Shown here: piece after piece, positions 15,124 to 15,594 of the stretch | How positions within the stretch are numbered: position 1 is the stretch's first letter | Layout: each line of letters opens with the position of its first letter | Origin: Defluviitaleaceae bacterium | Lineage (GTDB): Bacteria > Bacillota > Clostridia > Lachnospirales > UBA5962 | Reading direction: 5' to 3' | Length of the DNA: 15,594 bases | NCBI GenBank assembly: GCA_009780765.1 | Contig: WQZK01000019.1 | Location: 1-15,594, forward strand | The notes under the pieces: model-generated | The model's input: the letters and a program-made list of their open reading frames with translations, nothing else | Databases searched by the model: none | What the model was told of the DNA's origin: nothing | Position numbers and translations under genes: made by a program

Positions 15124-15594
15124 ATGAAGGTAAGAAGGAGTAGGATAGTAGCGACAATATTAGCTTTGATGATGGGAAGCGAAGGTATAGGGCAACTATC
15201 TTTAAGTGCAAATGAAGAAGCAAACAGTGGTAGTTATGGAGTAACTGCCAATGCAGAGGAGTACGAAGAAGATGGATATGAAGATATAGTCGAAGATTTA
15301 AATACAGAAAGTTTTGAAATAACAGACCATTTTGATGATTTTTTAGAAAACACAAGCTTTAATTCTTACAACGAAGAATTAGAACAACAATTACATATTT
15401 TAGCAAATAGTACAAGCTTCTATTCATCACTAAGAGAAGAAGATAGACTTAAGATGAGATTTGAACTATCGGTAAGAGAAGACACAATGAGCGAGCTAGA
15501 AACTTATGGATTAAACATAAGAGATTCGATTATAAAGGCCCAGCTTATGCAGATGTTTGATATAAGTGTGGCACAAGTTTTTGGCTTAGTAAGA
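15124..15594 (+). CDS. Secreted protein of unknown function, 3' end outside the window
   Basis: The frame is open for 157 codons from ATG 15124 to the window end. AGGAG and AAGG (15108-15116) precede the start by 7-11 nt. The product begins with a signal-peptide-like stretch (MKVRRSR, hydrophobic 8-27, possible cleavage after LSA at about 29). A very acidic, Tyr/Asn/Ser-rich segment follows (30-80, e.g. EEYEEDGYEDIVEDL), then a charged helical region including FYSSLREEDRLKMRFELSVRED (split by no obvious domain border). I do not recognise the family. The acidic N-terminus behind a signal peptide and the strong promoter with long leader suggest an abundant surface or secreted protein, perhaps a large one whose domains lie beyond the edge. 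Confidence 0.7.
   Translation, partial: MKVRRSRIVATILALMMGSEGIGQLSLSANEEANSGSYGVTANAEEYEEDGYEDIVEDLNTESFEITDHFDDFLENTSFNSYNEELEQQLHILANSTSFYSSLREEDRLKMRFELSVREDTMSELETYGLNIRDSIIKAQLMQMFDISVAQVFGLVR

Noticed and set aside
14873..15355. 160-codon minus-strand frame rich in Leu, Phe, His
   Set aside because: It is antisense to the secreted orphan, the leader and the terminator; its composition is what A/G-rich DNA gives on the opposite strand.

Overview
The window looks like chromosomal DNA of a low-GC, spore-forming member of the Clostridia (Firmicutes). This rests on AT-rich intergenic DNA, strong AGGAGG-type ribosome sites, occasional TTG starts, an AgrC/AgrA-type two-component pair, a PcsB-like M23 protein behind ftsEX, and a protein resembling SleC, the clostridial spore cortex-lytic enzyme. 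The genus cannot be fixed from the sequence. I see no RNA gene, CRISPR array, insertion sequence or phage gene.

Layout. (1) 1-5021, minus strand, transcribed right to left: a LytTR response regulator, a membrane-less GHKL histidine kinase, then two ABC exporter half-transporters that overlap by 8 nt; the second is cut by the window start. A clear sigma-A promoter precedes the regulator. A two-copy 21-bp direct repeat sits between the kinase and the transporters and looks like a LytTR-regulator site. (2) 5157-8720, plus strand: exonuclease III, ftsE (TTG start), ftsX and a secreted M23 peptidase with a long coiled coil, apparently one operon ended by a bidirectional terminator. (3) 8797-11387, minus strand: a cytoplasmic asparaginase-family protein followed 5 nt later by a VanW/G5-type lipoprotein, which I start at a TTG. 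(4) 11520-14782, plus strand: a 296-residue cysteine-rich protein of a clostridial family without known function, its terminator, then a 723-residue SleC/SpoIID-like protein with four peptidoglycan-binding repeats. (5) 14783-15594: two successive hairpins, a strong promoter, a leader of about 170 nt and the first 157 codons of a secreted protein I do not recognise.

How the parts work together. FtsE (ATPase) and FtsX (membrane) form the complex that activates coiled-coil M23 hydrolases at the septum, and the next gene encodes such a hydrolase. The LytTR/GHKL pair probably controls the adjacent exporter through the repeat in front of it. The VanW lipoprotein, the M23 protein and the SleC-like protein give the window a cell-envelope/peptidoglycan theme. 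No gene is clearly broken. The items most worth checking are the 21-bp repeat, the enlarged SleC-like protein, the cysteine-rich orphan with its possible sporulation promoter, and the secreted orphan at the right edge.
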